Shown piece by piece: positions 32,625-40,712 of a stretch of DNA of 49,463 nucleotides; the first letter of the stretch is position 1, and the number at the start of each line of letters is the position of its first letter. Origin of the DNA: Reyranella sp. (lineage in GTDB: Bacteria; Pseudomonadota; Alphaproteobacteria; Reyranellales; Reyranellaceae). The position numbers and the translations under genes were made by a program. The notes beneath the pieces were generated by a model. It was not told where the DNA came from and did no database searches. It saw nothing but the letters and a program-made list of their open reading frames with translations. The DNA is taken from contig NZ_SCUT01000023.1 of the NCBI RefSeq assembly GCF_004297265.1, positions 1-49,463 on the forward strand, given 5' to 3'.

Positions 32625-32727
32625 GGTGCGAGCCCTAGCACAAGCCGACCCGCGAAACAGTAGGAGCATTGCCCCGCCCATCAGACGGCGCATAATTCCC
32701 TCAGAAGATCAAAGGGAGCCAAACGCC

Positions 32728-33870
32728 ATGCAATACAAGCGCATCTCGGCCGATAGCCACCTCGACCTGCCCTGGATGCCGCCCGACCTGTTCACCTCGA
32801 TGGCGCCGCGCGACCTCAAGGACCGCATGCCCTACGTCACCGACACCGACGATGGTCCGAAGTGGGTGGCGAAGAACGGCGCCTCGTTCGGCTTCAAGAA
32901 CGGCGTCGGCCCCTCCGGCTCCAAGTTCGTTCCAGGCAAGCATCACCGCGTCGACATCATGGCCGAGACCGGCCTCTACGCCGACGGCGCCAGGGACATC
33001 CGCCGCATCTCCGATCCGCACCTGCGCATCAAGGACCTCGATCGCGACGGCGTCGACGCCGAGGTGATCTACGGCATCCTGGGGGCCGCCAGCCGTCTCA
33101 ACGACCGCGAGGCCGGCAACGAGATGCTGCGTATTTACAACGACTGGCTGAAGGACTTCTGCAGCCACTATCCCGACCGGCATATCGGCCTGGCCTGCCT
33201 GCCCTACGGCGACATCGATGCCGCGGTGAAGGAGACCTACCGGGTGGCGAAGATGGGCATCAAGGGCCTGGAGCTTTCCTGCTCGTGGGACATGGAGCCA
33301 ATGTGGCATCCGATGTGGGACCCGCTGTGGAAGGCCGTGAACGACGTGCAGCTTCCGCTGCACTTCCACACCTTCCCCAACGTCCCGCCCGGCACCATCG
33401 AGAAGTATCCCGGCCGGGTCGGCCGCTCGGTGTTCTTCACCGTCGTCTCGGGCTTCCAGATGAACCTGGTGAACATCCTGGCCGCCATCATGGGCGCCAA
33501 CGTGCTGGAGCGCTTCCCCAACATCCGCATCGCCTTCGGCGAATCGGGCTGCGGCTGGATCCCCTACGCGCTCGACCGCATGGATTTCGAGTGGGAAGAC
33601 CGCTTCACCGATCTCGGCCTCAAGATGAAGCCCAGCGACTACTGGCGCCGCCAGTGCAAGGCCACGTTCCAGTTCGACCGCATCGGCGCCAAGCTGATCG
33701 AAGAGATGGGTGCGGAGAGCCTGATGTGGGGCTCCGACTACCCGCACGGCGACGGCGTGTGGCCGCACTCCGACAAATACATCAAGGAACAGTTCGCCGA
33801 GGTCCCTGCCGAGCAGGTGAAGATGATCACCTGCACCAACGCCGGCAAGTTCTACGGGCTGATCAACTGA
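32728..33870 (+). CDS. Amidohydrolase family protein (PF04909, ACMSD-like)
   Basis: A 380-residue metal-dependent hydrolase or decarboxylase of the amidohydrolase-2 family. The N-terminus has YKRISADSHLDLPW, where the first metal ligands normally read H-x-H (here D-S-H). Later sites are LPLHFHTFPN (His ligand), GESGCGWIPYALDRMD and the closing LMWGSDYPHGDGVWPHS with the last aspartate. Relatives decarboxylate aromatic acids such as ACMSD or gamma-resorcylate. The start at 32728 has AAGGGAG 9-10 nt upstream. Divergent from the GMC gene, so the two may serve one catabolic route, which is an inference. Confidence 0.9.
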   Translation: MQYKRISADSHLDLPWMPPDLFTSMAPRDLKDRMPYVTDTDDGPKWVAKNGASFGFKNGVGPSGSKFVPGKHHRVDIMAETGLYADGARDIRRISDPHLRIKDLDRDGVDAEVIYGILGAASRLNDREAGNEMLRIYNDWLKDFCSHYPDRHIGLACLPYGDIDAAVKETYRVAKMGIKGLELSCSWDMEPMWHPMWDPLWKAVNDVQLPLHFHTFPNVPPGTIEKYPGRVGRSVFFTVVSGFQMNLVNILAAIMGANVLERFPNIRIAFGESGCGWIPYALDRMDFEWEDRFTDLGLKMKPSDYWRRQCKATFQFDRIGAKLIEEMGAESLMWGSDYPHGDGVWPHSDKYIKEQFAEVPAEQVKMITCTNAGKFYGLIN

Positions 33871-33888
33871 CAGAAGTCTTTGGACGGT

Positions 33889-33914
33889 GAGCGCCACTGG
33901 AGTGGCGCACTCCA
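33889..33914. repeat. Single half-copy of the nested-palindrome repeat
   Basis: This 26-bp stretch matches one arm of the repeat at 16329-16355, differing at one base (A at 33909 instead of G). That change, with the flanking GTG, also creates a perfect 9-bp stem (33895-33903 with 33909-33917, loop GGCGC). It lies between two convergent genes. Confidence 0.85.
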
Positions 33915-33927
33915 GTGAGGAAGCGCC

Positions 33928-34542
33928 TCAACCGACGAGGTCGCTCTTCGACACAGTGTGCCGCAGGGCGAAGACCTCGCCCTCGGGCGCATGGCGGTCG
34001 CGGGCGGCCTGGGCGGCTTCGACCGACCAGAAGAAGGCGACCAGCGCCCGTTCGATCTGCAGGTCGGGCTTGCCGCGCAGGTCCTTCTCGGCCGTGTGCG
34101 CCTGCCCGACATTGGCACGACCGGTGAGCAGGTCGACGCGGGCCGTCTCCGGCGAGGCCAGCCTGTCGAACGGCGCGACGTTGCTGCCCTTCATGCGCAA
34201 GGTCAGAACGGCCGCGCCGATCCCCTCGCCCCAGCGCTGCTCGACCGCGCAGACGGTGCGCGACGTATTGCGGAACTTCGGAAAGATGGCGCGGCTCATC
34301 TCGCTGGGCGCGCGCAGCCGGGCGTAGTAGGTCTCGCTTTCGAAGGCCTGGGCATTCCCCGCATCGTAGAACAGCAGGTAGCGACCGGGCCGCGTCACGC
34401 CCTTGAAGCGACTGCCGCGCAGCCAGCCGGGACAGGAGACGCGCTCCCCGAGATGCTCGCGGCTGTGCCAGTGTTCGAAGAAGGCATCGTCGGCCGGCTC
34501 GATGTCCACCCAGATGGCGAGGACCGCCTTGCCGCCTCTCAT
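33928..34542 (-). CDS. Hypothetical protein, dimeric alpha/beta-barrel-like
   Basis: A 204-residue protein. The stretch LAIWVDIEPADDAFFEHWHSREHLGERV followed by GWLRGSRFKGVTRPGRYLLFYDAGNAQAFES resembles the EthD- or DUF4286-like dimeric alpha/beta barrel, in which H and E residues of the HWHSREHLGERV helix are conserved. The second half (RVDLLTGRANVGQ, LQIERALVAFFWSVEAAQAARDRHA) looks like a second copy of the same fold. No function is known. The ATG at 34542 has no clear ribosome binding site. A TTG at 34560 would overlap the YqhA stop (TTGA) and is an alternative. Family assignment is uncertain. Confidence 0.65.
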   Translation of the reverse strand: MRGGKAVLAIWVDIEPADDAFFEHWHSREHLGERVSCPGWLRGSRFKGVTRPGRYLLFYDAGNAQAFESETYYARLRAPSEMSRAIFPKFRNTSRTVCAVEQRWGEGIGAAVLTLRMKGSNVAPFDRLASPETARVDLLTGRANVGQAHTAEKDLRGKPDLQIERALVAFFWSVEAAQAARDRHAPEGEVFALRHTVSKSDLVG

Positions 34543-34556
34543 CAATGAATCCGGGC

Positions 34557-35087
34557 TCAATGCCCGCCTGCCTTCTTGTCGGAAGCGATCTTGTCGATAT
34601 AGGTCAGCAGCAGCGCCGAGACCACGAAGGCCATGTGCATGACGACCAGCGCATAGAGCTTGCCGTTGTCATAGTCGCCGGCCTCGAGGAAGCGCTGCAG
34701 CAGGTGGATCGACGAGATCGCCACGATCGAACTGGCGAGCTTGATCTTCAGCGAGCCGGCGTCGAGCTTGCCGAACCAGGCGAGCCGGTCGCGCGTACTG
34801 TCGACGTCGATGTGGCTGACGAAATTCTCGTAGCCCGAGATGATCACCATCACGACGAGGTTGGCGACCATGATCAGGTCGACCAGCGACAACACCGCCA
34901 GCACGAGATCCGCCTCCTCGGCGCTCACCGCCTTGCGAACGAGCTCCCAGATCTTGAAGGGGAACTTCACGACCACCACGCCCAGCACGGCGACCAGGCC
35001 GATATAGAGCGGCGCCTGCAGCCAGCGGCTGCCCATGACGATGCGCTCGACGAGCAGTTCGAGTTTCTTGGCGGGCGTCGTCGTCAT
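34557..35087 (-). CDS. YqhA family (UPF0114) membrane protein
   Basis: A 176-residue inner-membrane protein of the UPF0114/YqhA family. Hydrophobic segments are LQAPLYIGLVAVLGVVVVKF, LVLAVLSLVDLIMVANLVVMVIISGYENF, SSIVAISSIHLLQRF and LYALVVMHMAFVVSALLLTYI. The signature VLSLVDLIMVANLVVMVIISGYENFVSHI and LKIKLASSIVAISSIHLL are strongly typical. Function of the family is not established. The start at 35087 overlaps the stop of the serine hydrolase (ATGA), so the two are coupled. The longer open frame that contains it is a shadow. Confidence 0.9.
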   Translation of the reverse strand: MTTTPAKKLELLVERIVMGSRWLQAPLYIGLVAVLGVVVVKFPFKIWELVRKAVSAEEADLVLAVLSLVDLIMVANLVVMVIISGYENFVSHIDVDSTRDRLAWFGKLDAGSLKIKLASSIVAISSIHLLQRFLEAGDYDNGKLYALVVMHMAFVVSALLLTYIDKIASDKKAGGH

Positions 35088-36253
35088 GCGGGTCGGCTCT
35101 CTCGGTTGGCTGCCGCGCAGGCCGCCCTCACCGCCTGTGTGAAGGTGACGATCTCCGCGCGGCGATCGTGGTCGGTGGCGGGCACATAGGGCGGCTGCGG
35201 CAGGGCGGCAAGGGTCACAACCGACAGATCTTCGTCCCGGAAGATGTCGATGCGTTGACCGGCATGACCCAGCGCCGCCATCACCCCGTCGCCCAGCCAC
35301 CAGCTGTAGCCGTAATGCGTGATGTCGGGCACGGAGGGCGCCGGCACGACGAAGGCCGGCGTCGCGGCCGCCTCGACCCAGCCCTCGGGCAGCACGCGCG
35401 TGCCGTCGATGACACCGTCGTTGCGCACGAACTCGGCGAAGCGGCCGAAATCGCGCAGGACCATGCCGGCGCGGCTGCCGCCGATCTCCTGCCCGCCATC
35501 GCTTTCGAGTGTGTAGAAGGCGTCGCATTCCATGCCGGCGGGCCGCCAGACCTTCTCCGACATGTAGTCGGCCAGCTTCCTGCCGACGGCGCGGGTGAGC
35601 GCAGCGCCCAGCAGGAACGTGTCGCCCGAATTGTAGAGGAAGGTGCTGCCCGGCGGATGGGCGCGCGGCAGCGAGGCCATCAGCTTCAGCACGCCGTCGG
35701 GCACCTTGTCGGCCAGCGACTTCGAATAGCGGTTCACGTCGGAATTCCGGTCGGGATAGACCTCGGTCCAGCGCACGCCCGACGACATCGTCATGACGTG
35801 CCGCAGGGTGACGCCCTCATAGGCCGAGTCCCTGAGCGCCGGCAGGTAGTCGGTCAGCGGATCGTCGATGGACTTGATGGCACCGTCCTGCACCGCCGCG
35901 CCGACCAGCATCGCCGTCATCGACTTCACGGTCGACATGGTCGACCAGCGGTCGTGCTCCTGCAGGCCGAGGCCGTAGCGTTCGAGCACGATCCGGCCGC
36001 GATGGATCACCAGGATGCCCACCATCACGTTGCGGTCCATGAACGAGGCGACGTCGTGCTCGCGGCCGGCGGCGACATAGACCGGCGCGATCTCAGTCCC
36101 GCGCGGCAGCTCGCGTGGGTTCGGCCCCCTGGCGATCACGCGATGGGCGAACAACTTGTCGACGTTGCGATAGGCGTAGGGCTGGATGGACGGCGGGAGG
36201 AGCAGGAAGTCCTCGCCCCTCGGCAGATGCTTCTGCGGAAGGGCCGTGCTCAG
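35084..36253 (-). CDS. Serine hydrolase, class C beta-lactamase family
   Basis: A roughly 389-residue hydrolase with a catalytic S-x-x-K in STMSTVKSMTAML and Y-x-N in FLYNSGDTFLLG. PYAYRNVDKLFAHRVIARG at the front is like the N-terminus of other members of this group, which act on esters or peptides. There is no ATG, GTG or TTG between that front and the stop of the upstream Lrp-like gene. The likely start is therefore CTG at 36253, which overlaps the Lrp stop (CTGA). Internal TTG (36154) and GTG (36139) starts would remove the conserved front. No signal peptide is clear. The start is the weak point of this annotation. Confidence 0.78.
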   Translation of the reverse strand: MSTALPQKHLPRGEDFLLLPPSIQPYAYRNVDKLFAHRVIARGPNPRELPRGTEIAPVYVAAGREHDVASFMDRNVMVGILVIHRGRIVLERYGLGLQEHDRWSTMSTVKSMTAMLVGAAVQDGAIKSIDDPLTDYLPALRDSAYEGVTLRHVMTMSSGVRWTEVYPDRNSDVNRYSKSLADKVPDGVLKLMASLPRAHPPGSTFLYNSGDTFLLGAALTRAVGRKLADYMSEKVWRPAGMECDAFYTLESDGGQEIGGSRAGMVLRDFGRFAEFVRNDGVIDGTRVLPEGWVEAAATPAFVVPAPSVPDITHYGYSWWLGDGVMAALGHAGQRIDIFRDEDLSVVTLAALPQPPYVPATDHDRRAEIVTFTQAVRAACAAANRESRPA

Positions 36254-36489
36254 GAAAATGCCTTGAAGGTGATCAGGGTGAACGTGTCCTTCACCCCCGG
36301 CAGGGTCTGGATCTGACTCGTCACGAAATGGCCGATGTCGGTCTTCGCGTCGAGATAGCACTTCATCAGGAGGTCGTACTGCCCGGAGGTCGAATAGACC
36401 TCCGACACCTGCTCCACGGCGACGGCGCTGTCGGCAACCTCGTAGGCCTTGCCGAGCTCGCACTTCACCATGACGAAAATGGTCTGCAT
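36250..36489 (-). CDS. Stand-alone Lrp/AsnC effector-binding domain protein
   Basis: A 79-residue protein equal to the RAM (regulation of amino acid metabolism) domain of Lrp/AsnC regulators, without the DNA-binding helix-turn-helix. FVMVKCELGKAYEVADSAVAVEQVSEVYSTSGQYDLLMKCY and GHFVTSQIQTLPGVKDTFTLITFKAF follow the domain's beta-alpha-beta-beta-alpha-beta pattern. Such small proteins may bind amino acids or oligomerise with full-length Lrp proteins. The ATG at 36489 is preceded by an in-frame TTG. First gene of a minus-strand run (Lrp-like, serine hydrolase, YqhA, barrel-like). The role is unknown. Confidence 0.88.
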   Translation of the reverse strand: MQTIFVMVKCELGKAYEVADSAVAVEQVSEVYSTSGQYDLLMKCYLDAKTDIGHFVTSQIQTLPGVKDTFTLITFKAFS

Positions 36490-36516
36490 CAACGCCCTCC
36501 GCCGCGACGCGCGATC

Positions 36517-38079
36517 CTAGCGCGTCGGACGGGCGAGGAAAGCCGGCACGTGATCGCCGAGGCCCATCGGCGCCGGCGTATCGTCACGGTCGCGACGATC
36601 CTGACGTGGACGGTCGGACCGCTCCGGGCGGCGCTCGCGCGGCGGCCGCGCTTCACGCTCGGGACGCGCCTCACGCTCGGGACGCACCTCACGCTCGGGA
36701 CGCGGCTCGCGCTCAGGACGCGGCTGGCGAGGAGGACGCTCGGCCCGCGGCTCACGTGGCGGCCGTGCTTCGCGTTCCGGACGGGCCTCCCGCTCGGGAC
36801 GGGCTTCACGCTCGGGACGCACCTCGACATCGGGACGCGGCTCGCGCGGCGGACGGCTGCTGGAGCTGGAACTGCGGCTACGAGTGCCGCTGCTCGAACT
36901 GCTCCGTCCACGGCCGCGCCCGCGACGGCGTCCGTCGGACGCCTCGAAGGCCACAGTCTGTATGCCCGGAACCTCGACCCTCGGAATCTCCGTGCCGATC
37001 AGCTTCTCGATCGCCTCGACCAGGCCGCCCTCGTCGGGCGACGCCAGCGTGAAGGAATGGCCGGTCAAACCGGCGCGGCCAGTGCGGCCGATGCGATGGA
37101 CGTAGTCCTCGGGCGAGAACGGGACATCGAAGTTGAACACATGGCTCATCGCCACGATGTCGAGGCCGCGGGCGGCGACATCGGAGGCCACCAGGATCTG
37201 GATCTCGCCCTGCTTGAACTTCTCCAGCGTCTCCATGCGCGCGGGCTGGCTCATGTCGCCGTGCAGCGCGCCGGCGTTGAAGCCGTGCTTCTTCAGCGAG
37301 CCCTGCAGGATCGCCACGTCCTTCTTGCGGTTGCAGAAGACGATGGCGTTCTTGATGTCCTGTTCCTTGATCAGGGCCCGCAGCGCCTCGCGCTTGTCCT
37401 CTTCCGGCACGACCGCGAGGCCCTGCACGATGTTCTTGGAGGCGGAGGCCGGCGCCGAAACCGTGACTTCCTTCGGGTTGCTCAGGAAGCGGTCGGCCAG
37501 GCGCTTGATCTCCGGCGGCATGGTCGCCGAGAAGAACAGGGTCTGGCGCAGCGGCGGCAGGGTGGCGACGATGCGCTCGACGTCGGGGATGAAGCCCATG
37601 TCGAGCATGCGGTCGGCTTCGTCGATCACCAGGATCTTGACGTCGTTCAGCAGGATGCCGCCGCGCTCGAAATGATCGAGCAGCCGGCCGGGCGTGGCGA
37701 TCAGCACGTCGGCGCCGCGCTCCAAGGCACGCTCCTGGTCGGGGAAGCTCACGCCGCCGATCAGCAGCGCCATGTTGAGCTTGTGGTACTTGCCGTAGAT
37801 TTCGAAGTTCTCGGCCACCTGGGCGGCCAGTTCGCGGGTCGGCTCCAGGATCAGCGAGCGCGGCATGCGTGCCTTGGCGCGGCCCTCCGAGAGAATGTCG
37901 ATCATGGGGAGGACGAAGGAGGCGGTCTTGCCGGTGCCCGTCTGGGCGCATCCGAGGACATCGCGACCCATCAGGCAGATGGGGATGGCCTTTTCCTGGA
38001 TGAGGGTCGGCGTCGTGTAGCCCTTTTCGGCTACTGCCTGCAGTACCGGGGCGCTCAGCCCCAAACTCTCAAAACTCAT
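36517..38079 (-). CDS. DEAD-box ATP-dependent RNA helicase (RhlE/DeaD type)
   Basis: A 520-residue RNA helicase with every motif: Q motif (FESLGLSAPVLQAVAEKGYTTPTLIQ region), I AQTGTGKT, Ia PTRELAAQ, TPGRLLD, II DEAD, III SAT, V ARGLDI and VI HRIGRTGR. Residues about 1-375 are the two RecA lobes. The last 130 residues are a low-complexity basic tail, first a GRRRGRGRGR/serine part, then repeats of R-P-E-R-E-A, likely an RNA-binding tail. RhlE- and CsdA-like helicases unwind mRNA and assist ribosome assembly, often in the cold. The ATG at 38079 has a weak GGAA ribosome binding site. Confidence 0.93.
   Translation of the reverse strand: MSFESLGLSAPVLQAVAEKGYTTPTLIQEKAIPICLMGRDVLGCAQTGTGKTASFVLPMIDILSEGRAKARMPRSLILEPTRELAAQVAENFEIYGKYHKLNMALLIGGVSFPDQERALERGADVLIATPGRLLDHFERGGILLNDVKILVIDEADRMLDMGFIPDVERIVATLPPLRQTLFFSATMPPEIKRLADRFLSNPKEVTVSAPASASKNIVQGLAVVPEEDKREALRALIKEQDIKNAIVFCNRKKDVAILQGSLKKHGFNAGALHGDMSQPARMETLEKFKQGEIQILVASDVAARGLDIVAMSHVFNFDVPFSPEDYVHRIGRTGRAGLTGHSFTLASPDEGGLVEAIEKLIGTEIPRVEVPGIQTVAFEASDGRRRGRGRGRSSSSSGTRSRSSSSSSRPPREPRPDVEVRPEREARPEREARPEREARPPREPRAERPPRQPRPEREPRPEREVRPEREARPEREARPPRERRPERSDRPRQDRRDRDDTPAPMGLGDHVPAFLARPTR
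36650..36840. repeat. Imperfect 18-nt tandem repeat in helicase tail
   Basis: The tail of the helicase gene contains about ten imperfect copies of an 18-nt unit that encodes the hexapeptide R-P-E-R-E-A or V. The codon choice varies between copies, so it is a drifted rather than very recent array. It gives the tail its alternating charged pattern. Confidence 0.75.
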
Positions 38080-38230
38080 TTAATTTCCGTGGTTTAGTCC
38101 ATTCTTTCCGCTGGACTTGGAGCAGTCACATAAGGCTCGAGGATCGAGCGAGACCGCTGGGCGGACCCCATATGACCCCTTGAAGGGACCAAGTCAATGC
38201 GACCGGGCGCGGGGCAGCCCGGCGGCAGCA
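38080..38230. other. Intergenic region upstream of the DEAD-box helicase
   Basis: This 151-bp stretch between the cupin stop (38231) and the helicase start (38079) is the likely promoter and leader of the helicase. It contains the perfect palindrome GCTCGA-GGA-TCGAGC at 38135-38149 and CCCTTGAAGGG further along. DEAD-box helicase genes often have long structured leaders. Nothing more specific is visible. Confidence 0.4.
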
Positions 38231-38530
38231 TCAGGCCTTGACCTCGATCTCGACGAAAACGAACTCGAAATCGTTGGGATTGATGACGTCGTGCTCGACG
38301 CCCGTCTGCCGGGAATAGGACACGCCGGCCCGCAGCGGCGCCGGCACCGTCGCCTTACCGTCGAAAATGTGCAGCTCGCCCGTGGTGATGGGAACCACGA
38401 CATAGTCGTGATTGTGGCGATGCCAGCCCGTGTGGCCTCCCGGCGGGAAGCGCCATTCCGTCACGATGACGCGGTCGTTCTCGACCTGGACCGAGGGCTT
38501 GGCGAGGGGGCGTTCTGTCTGCTGGGTCAT
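38231..38530 (-). CDS. Single-domain cupin protein
   Basis: A 99-residue cupin. Motif 1 reads GGHTGWHRHNHDYVVVPITTGEL, giving the H-x-H and a glutamate of the metal site, and motif 2 region is SYSRQTGVEHDVINPNDFEFVFVEIEV, with its histidine. Small cupins of this kind serve as isomerases, dioxygenase-like enzymes or sugar- or metal-binding proteins. It shares a promoter region with the divergent MATE gene. No ribosome binding site stands out at 38530. Confidence 0.85.
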   Translation of the reverse strand: MTQQTERPLAKPSVQVENDRVIVTEWRFPPGGHTGWHRHNHDYVVVPITTGELHIFDGKATVPAPLRAGVSYSRQTGVEHDVINPNDFEFVFVEIEVKA

Positions 38531-38591
38531 GGCCGAAAGCTAATGCCTCCCTCAGCGTTTGTAAGGTGACACGAGGGCGCGGCCTGATAAT

Positions 38592-38603
38592 GTGCATATG
38601 CAC
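38592..38603. promoter_or_regulatory. Perfect 12-bp palindrome between cupin and MATE genes
   Basis: GTGCATATGCAC is fully self-complementary and sits in the 77-bp gap between the divergent cupin and MATE genes, a few nucleotides before the MATE start. Its position makes it a candidate operator for a regulator that acts on one or both genes. An ATG inside it (38598) is out of frame with the MATE gene. Confidence 0.35.
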
Positions 38604-38607
38604 CTAA

Positions 38608-39960
38608 TTGGAGCCTTCCCTGTCGCATCCCCTTCTCACCGCGCCCATCGGCAAGAGCCTGTGGAGGCTGTCGGCCCCCACCACCGCCGTCATGATCGTC
38701 CAGACCCTGGTGGCCATCGCCGAGACGTTCATCTTCGGGCGGCTGGGCACCGAGGCGCTGGCAGGCTTCGCGCTCGTCTTCCCGCTCATGATGATGATGA
38801 CCATGATGGCGGCCGGCGGCATGGGCGGCGGCGTGGCGGCCGCCATGGCCCGCACCCTGGGAGCCGGCCGGACCGCTGACGCCCGCGCCCTGGTGCTGCA
38901 CGCGCTGGTTCTCGGCGCGGTGCTGGCCCTGTTCTTCACCCTGCTCGCCTGGACGGTCGCGCCTTCGCTCTACCGGCTGCTGGGCGGCGAAGGGGCCGCG
39001 CTCGCCAGGGCGCTCACCTACTCCCACGTGCTGTTCACGGGCTCGCTGTTCATCTGGGCCAACTTCTTCCTCTCGGCCCTGCTGCGCGGCGGCGGCGATG
39101 CGGCAACTCCCGGCCGCTACATGCTGGTCTCCTCGATCGCCCAGGTGCCGCTCTCCTACGTACTGGCGCTGGGCATCGGCGACTGGCCGGGCATGGGCAT
39201 GGCCGGTCCTGCCATCTCGTCGCTGCTGACCTCGGCGGTATCGGCTCTGCTGCAGGCGCGCGCGCTGTGGGCCGGCAAGCTGGGCTTCGTGCCGGCCCTG
39301 TCCGGTATCCCCCTCCAGGGGCGCCTGTTCTGGGAGATCCTGCGGGTCGGCCTGATCGCCTCCTTCTCCGCCTTCACCGCGAACCTCACCGCCATGCTGG
39401 TCACGGGCCTCGTCGGCCGCTTCGGCGTCGCGGCGCTGGCCGGCTATGGCATCGGCGTGCGCCTCGAATTCATGCTGGTGCCGCTGGCCTTCGGCATCGG
39501 CTCCGGCCTCACGACCATCGTGGGCGTCGCCGCCGGCGCCAACGACTGGCGGCGGGCGGTCCGGGCCGCCTGGATCGGCAGCCTGGTCGCCGGGCTGGGC
39601 ATCGGCGCCTTCGGCTGGGTCGTGGCGCTGTTCCCCGAGGGCTGGGCCCGCCTCTTCACCGACGATCCCGACGTGATCGCCGCCACCGTGGCCTATGTCA
39701 CCCGCGTCGCGCCCTTCTACTTCGTGTTCGGCATCGGCATGACGCTGTCCTTCGCCAGCCAGGGCGCCGGCCGCATGAAGGCGCCCTTCGCCGCCGGCGT
39801 GACGCGGCTGCTCGTGGCGTCGCTGGGCGGCCTGTTCGCGATCGAACATCTCGGCTGGGGCCTGCCGGGCGTCTTCACGGCCATAGCCGTCGGCATCGTC
39901 ACCTTCGGCAGCCTGATCGCGGGGCCGCTCCTCGTTCACCCGTGGCGCGGCCGGGCCTGA
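38608..39960 (+). CDS. MATE family efflux transporter
   Basis: A multidrug and toxic compound extrusion antiporter with twelve membrane segments, 450 residues. Typical elements: SLWRLSAPTTAVMIVQTLVAIAETFIFGRLGTEALAGFALVFP at the start, and the second half repeat from FWEILRVGLIASFSAFTANLTAMLVTGLVGRFGVAALAGYGIG. These pumps export cationic drugs in exchange for Na+ or H+. The open frame begins at TTG 38608. GGAG at 38610-38613 could instead serve a CTG at 38620 (giving a start SHPLLTAPIGKSLW). Neither is certain, and no ATG precedes the conserved first span. Confidence 0.9.
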   Translation: MEPSLSHPLLTAPIGKSLWRLSAPTTAVMIVQTLVAIAETFIFGRLGTEALAGFALVFPLMMMMTMMAAGGMGGGVAAAMARTLGAGRTADARALVLHALVLGAVLALFFTLLAWTVAPSLYRLLGGEGAALARALTYSHVLFTGSLFIWANFFLSALLRGGGDAATPGRYMLVSSIAQVPLSYVLALGIGDWPGMGMAGPAISSLLTSAVSALLQARALWAGKLGFVPALSGIPLQGRLFWEILRVGLIASFSAFTANLTAMLVTGLVGRFGVAALAGYGIGVRLEFMLVPLAFGIGSGLTTIVGVAAGANDWRRAVRAAWIGSLVAGLGIGAFGWVVALFPEGWARLFTDDPDVIAATVAYVTRVAPFYFVFGIGMTLSFASQGAGRMKAPFAAGVTRLLVASLGGLFAIEHLGWGLPGVFTAIAVGIVTFGSLIAGPLLVHPWRGRA

Positions 39961-40016
39961 TTAGGGCGGGCGCAACAATGGCGTGATAGGCTCGCTTCTT
40001 CCCGAAGGAGGAAGCG

Positions 40017-40700
40017 ATGCAACGGTCTTCCATCATCCGGACCTGGAACCGCAACGCCGCCGACGAGGAGGCGATGGGTGCCGCCCACGCGCCGATCTGG
40101 CGGCGCATGATCGACGTTTCGATCCACGAGGATCTCCGCCAGTCGACCATCCTGGACTATGGCTGCAACCAGGGCGGCTTCCTGCGGATGCTCCACGATC
40201 GCCATCCCTTCCAGTCGGCGGTCGGCATCGACATCGCCCGCGAATCGGTGGCCCGCGCCGACCTGCTGAAGGGTTATCGGCCCATCGAGTACAAGGTCGG
40301 CGAGAGTGCGGCCGCGCTCGGCCGGACGTTCGACTTCGCCTTCAGCCACGAGGTCCTCTACCTCCTGCCCGACCTCGCCGTGCATGCATCAGACATCAAG
40401 GCGGCACTCAAGCCGGGCGGGACCTACGTCGCGGCCATGGGCTGCCACAAGGACAGCGCCGTCTGGCCGCGCTGGCGCAAGGTGATCGCCGAAACCTCGT
40501 CGATCCCGCTCTACGACCATTCCCTGGACAGCGTCGCCAAGGCGTTCAGCGACGCGGGCTTCCATGTCGCCGTGCGCCCGCTCGATCTCGACGCCTTCAT
40601 GCCGGTGACGGTGGGCAGCGAATATTTTCCGAAGGTCGTGGACCAGCTGCGCTATTACAGCCAGGACAAGGTCCTGTTCCGTTTCGTGCGCGCTCCCTAG
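40017..40700 (+). CDS. Class I SAM-dependent methyltransferase
   Basis: A 227-residue methyltransferase. Motif I is ILDYGCNQGGFLRML (about residues 45-59), with the acidic end of strand 2 at AVGIDIARESV, and motif IV at FDFAFSHEVLYLLPDL. The type-11/25-like layout is common, but no substrate signature is visible. AGGAGGAAG precedes the ATG at 40017 by about 2-3 nt. It is followed 12 nt later by the MAPEG gene, so the two probably form an operon. Function not assigned. Confidence 0.85.
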   Translation: MQRSSIIRTWNRNAADEEAMGAAHAPIWRRMIDVSIHEDLRQSTILDYGCNQGGFLRMLHDRHPFQSAVGIDIARESVARADLLKGYRPIEYKVGESAAALGRTFDFAFSHEVLYLLPDLAVHASDIKAALKPGGTYVAAMGCHKDSAVWPRWRKVIAETSSIPLYDHSLDSVAKAFSDAGFHVAVRPLDLDAFMPVTVGSEYFPKVVDQLRYYSQDKVLFRFVRAP

Positions 40701-40712
40701 GAGACATCATCC

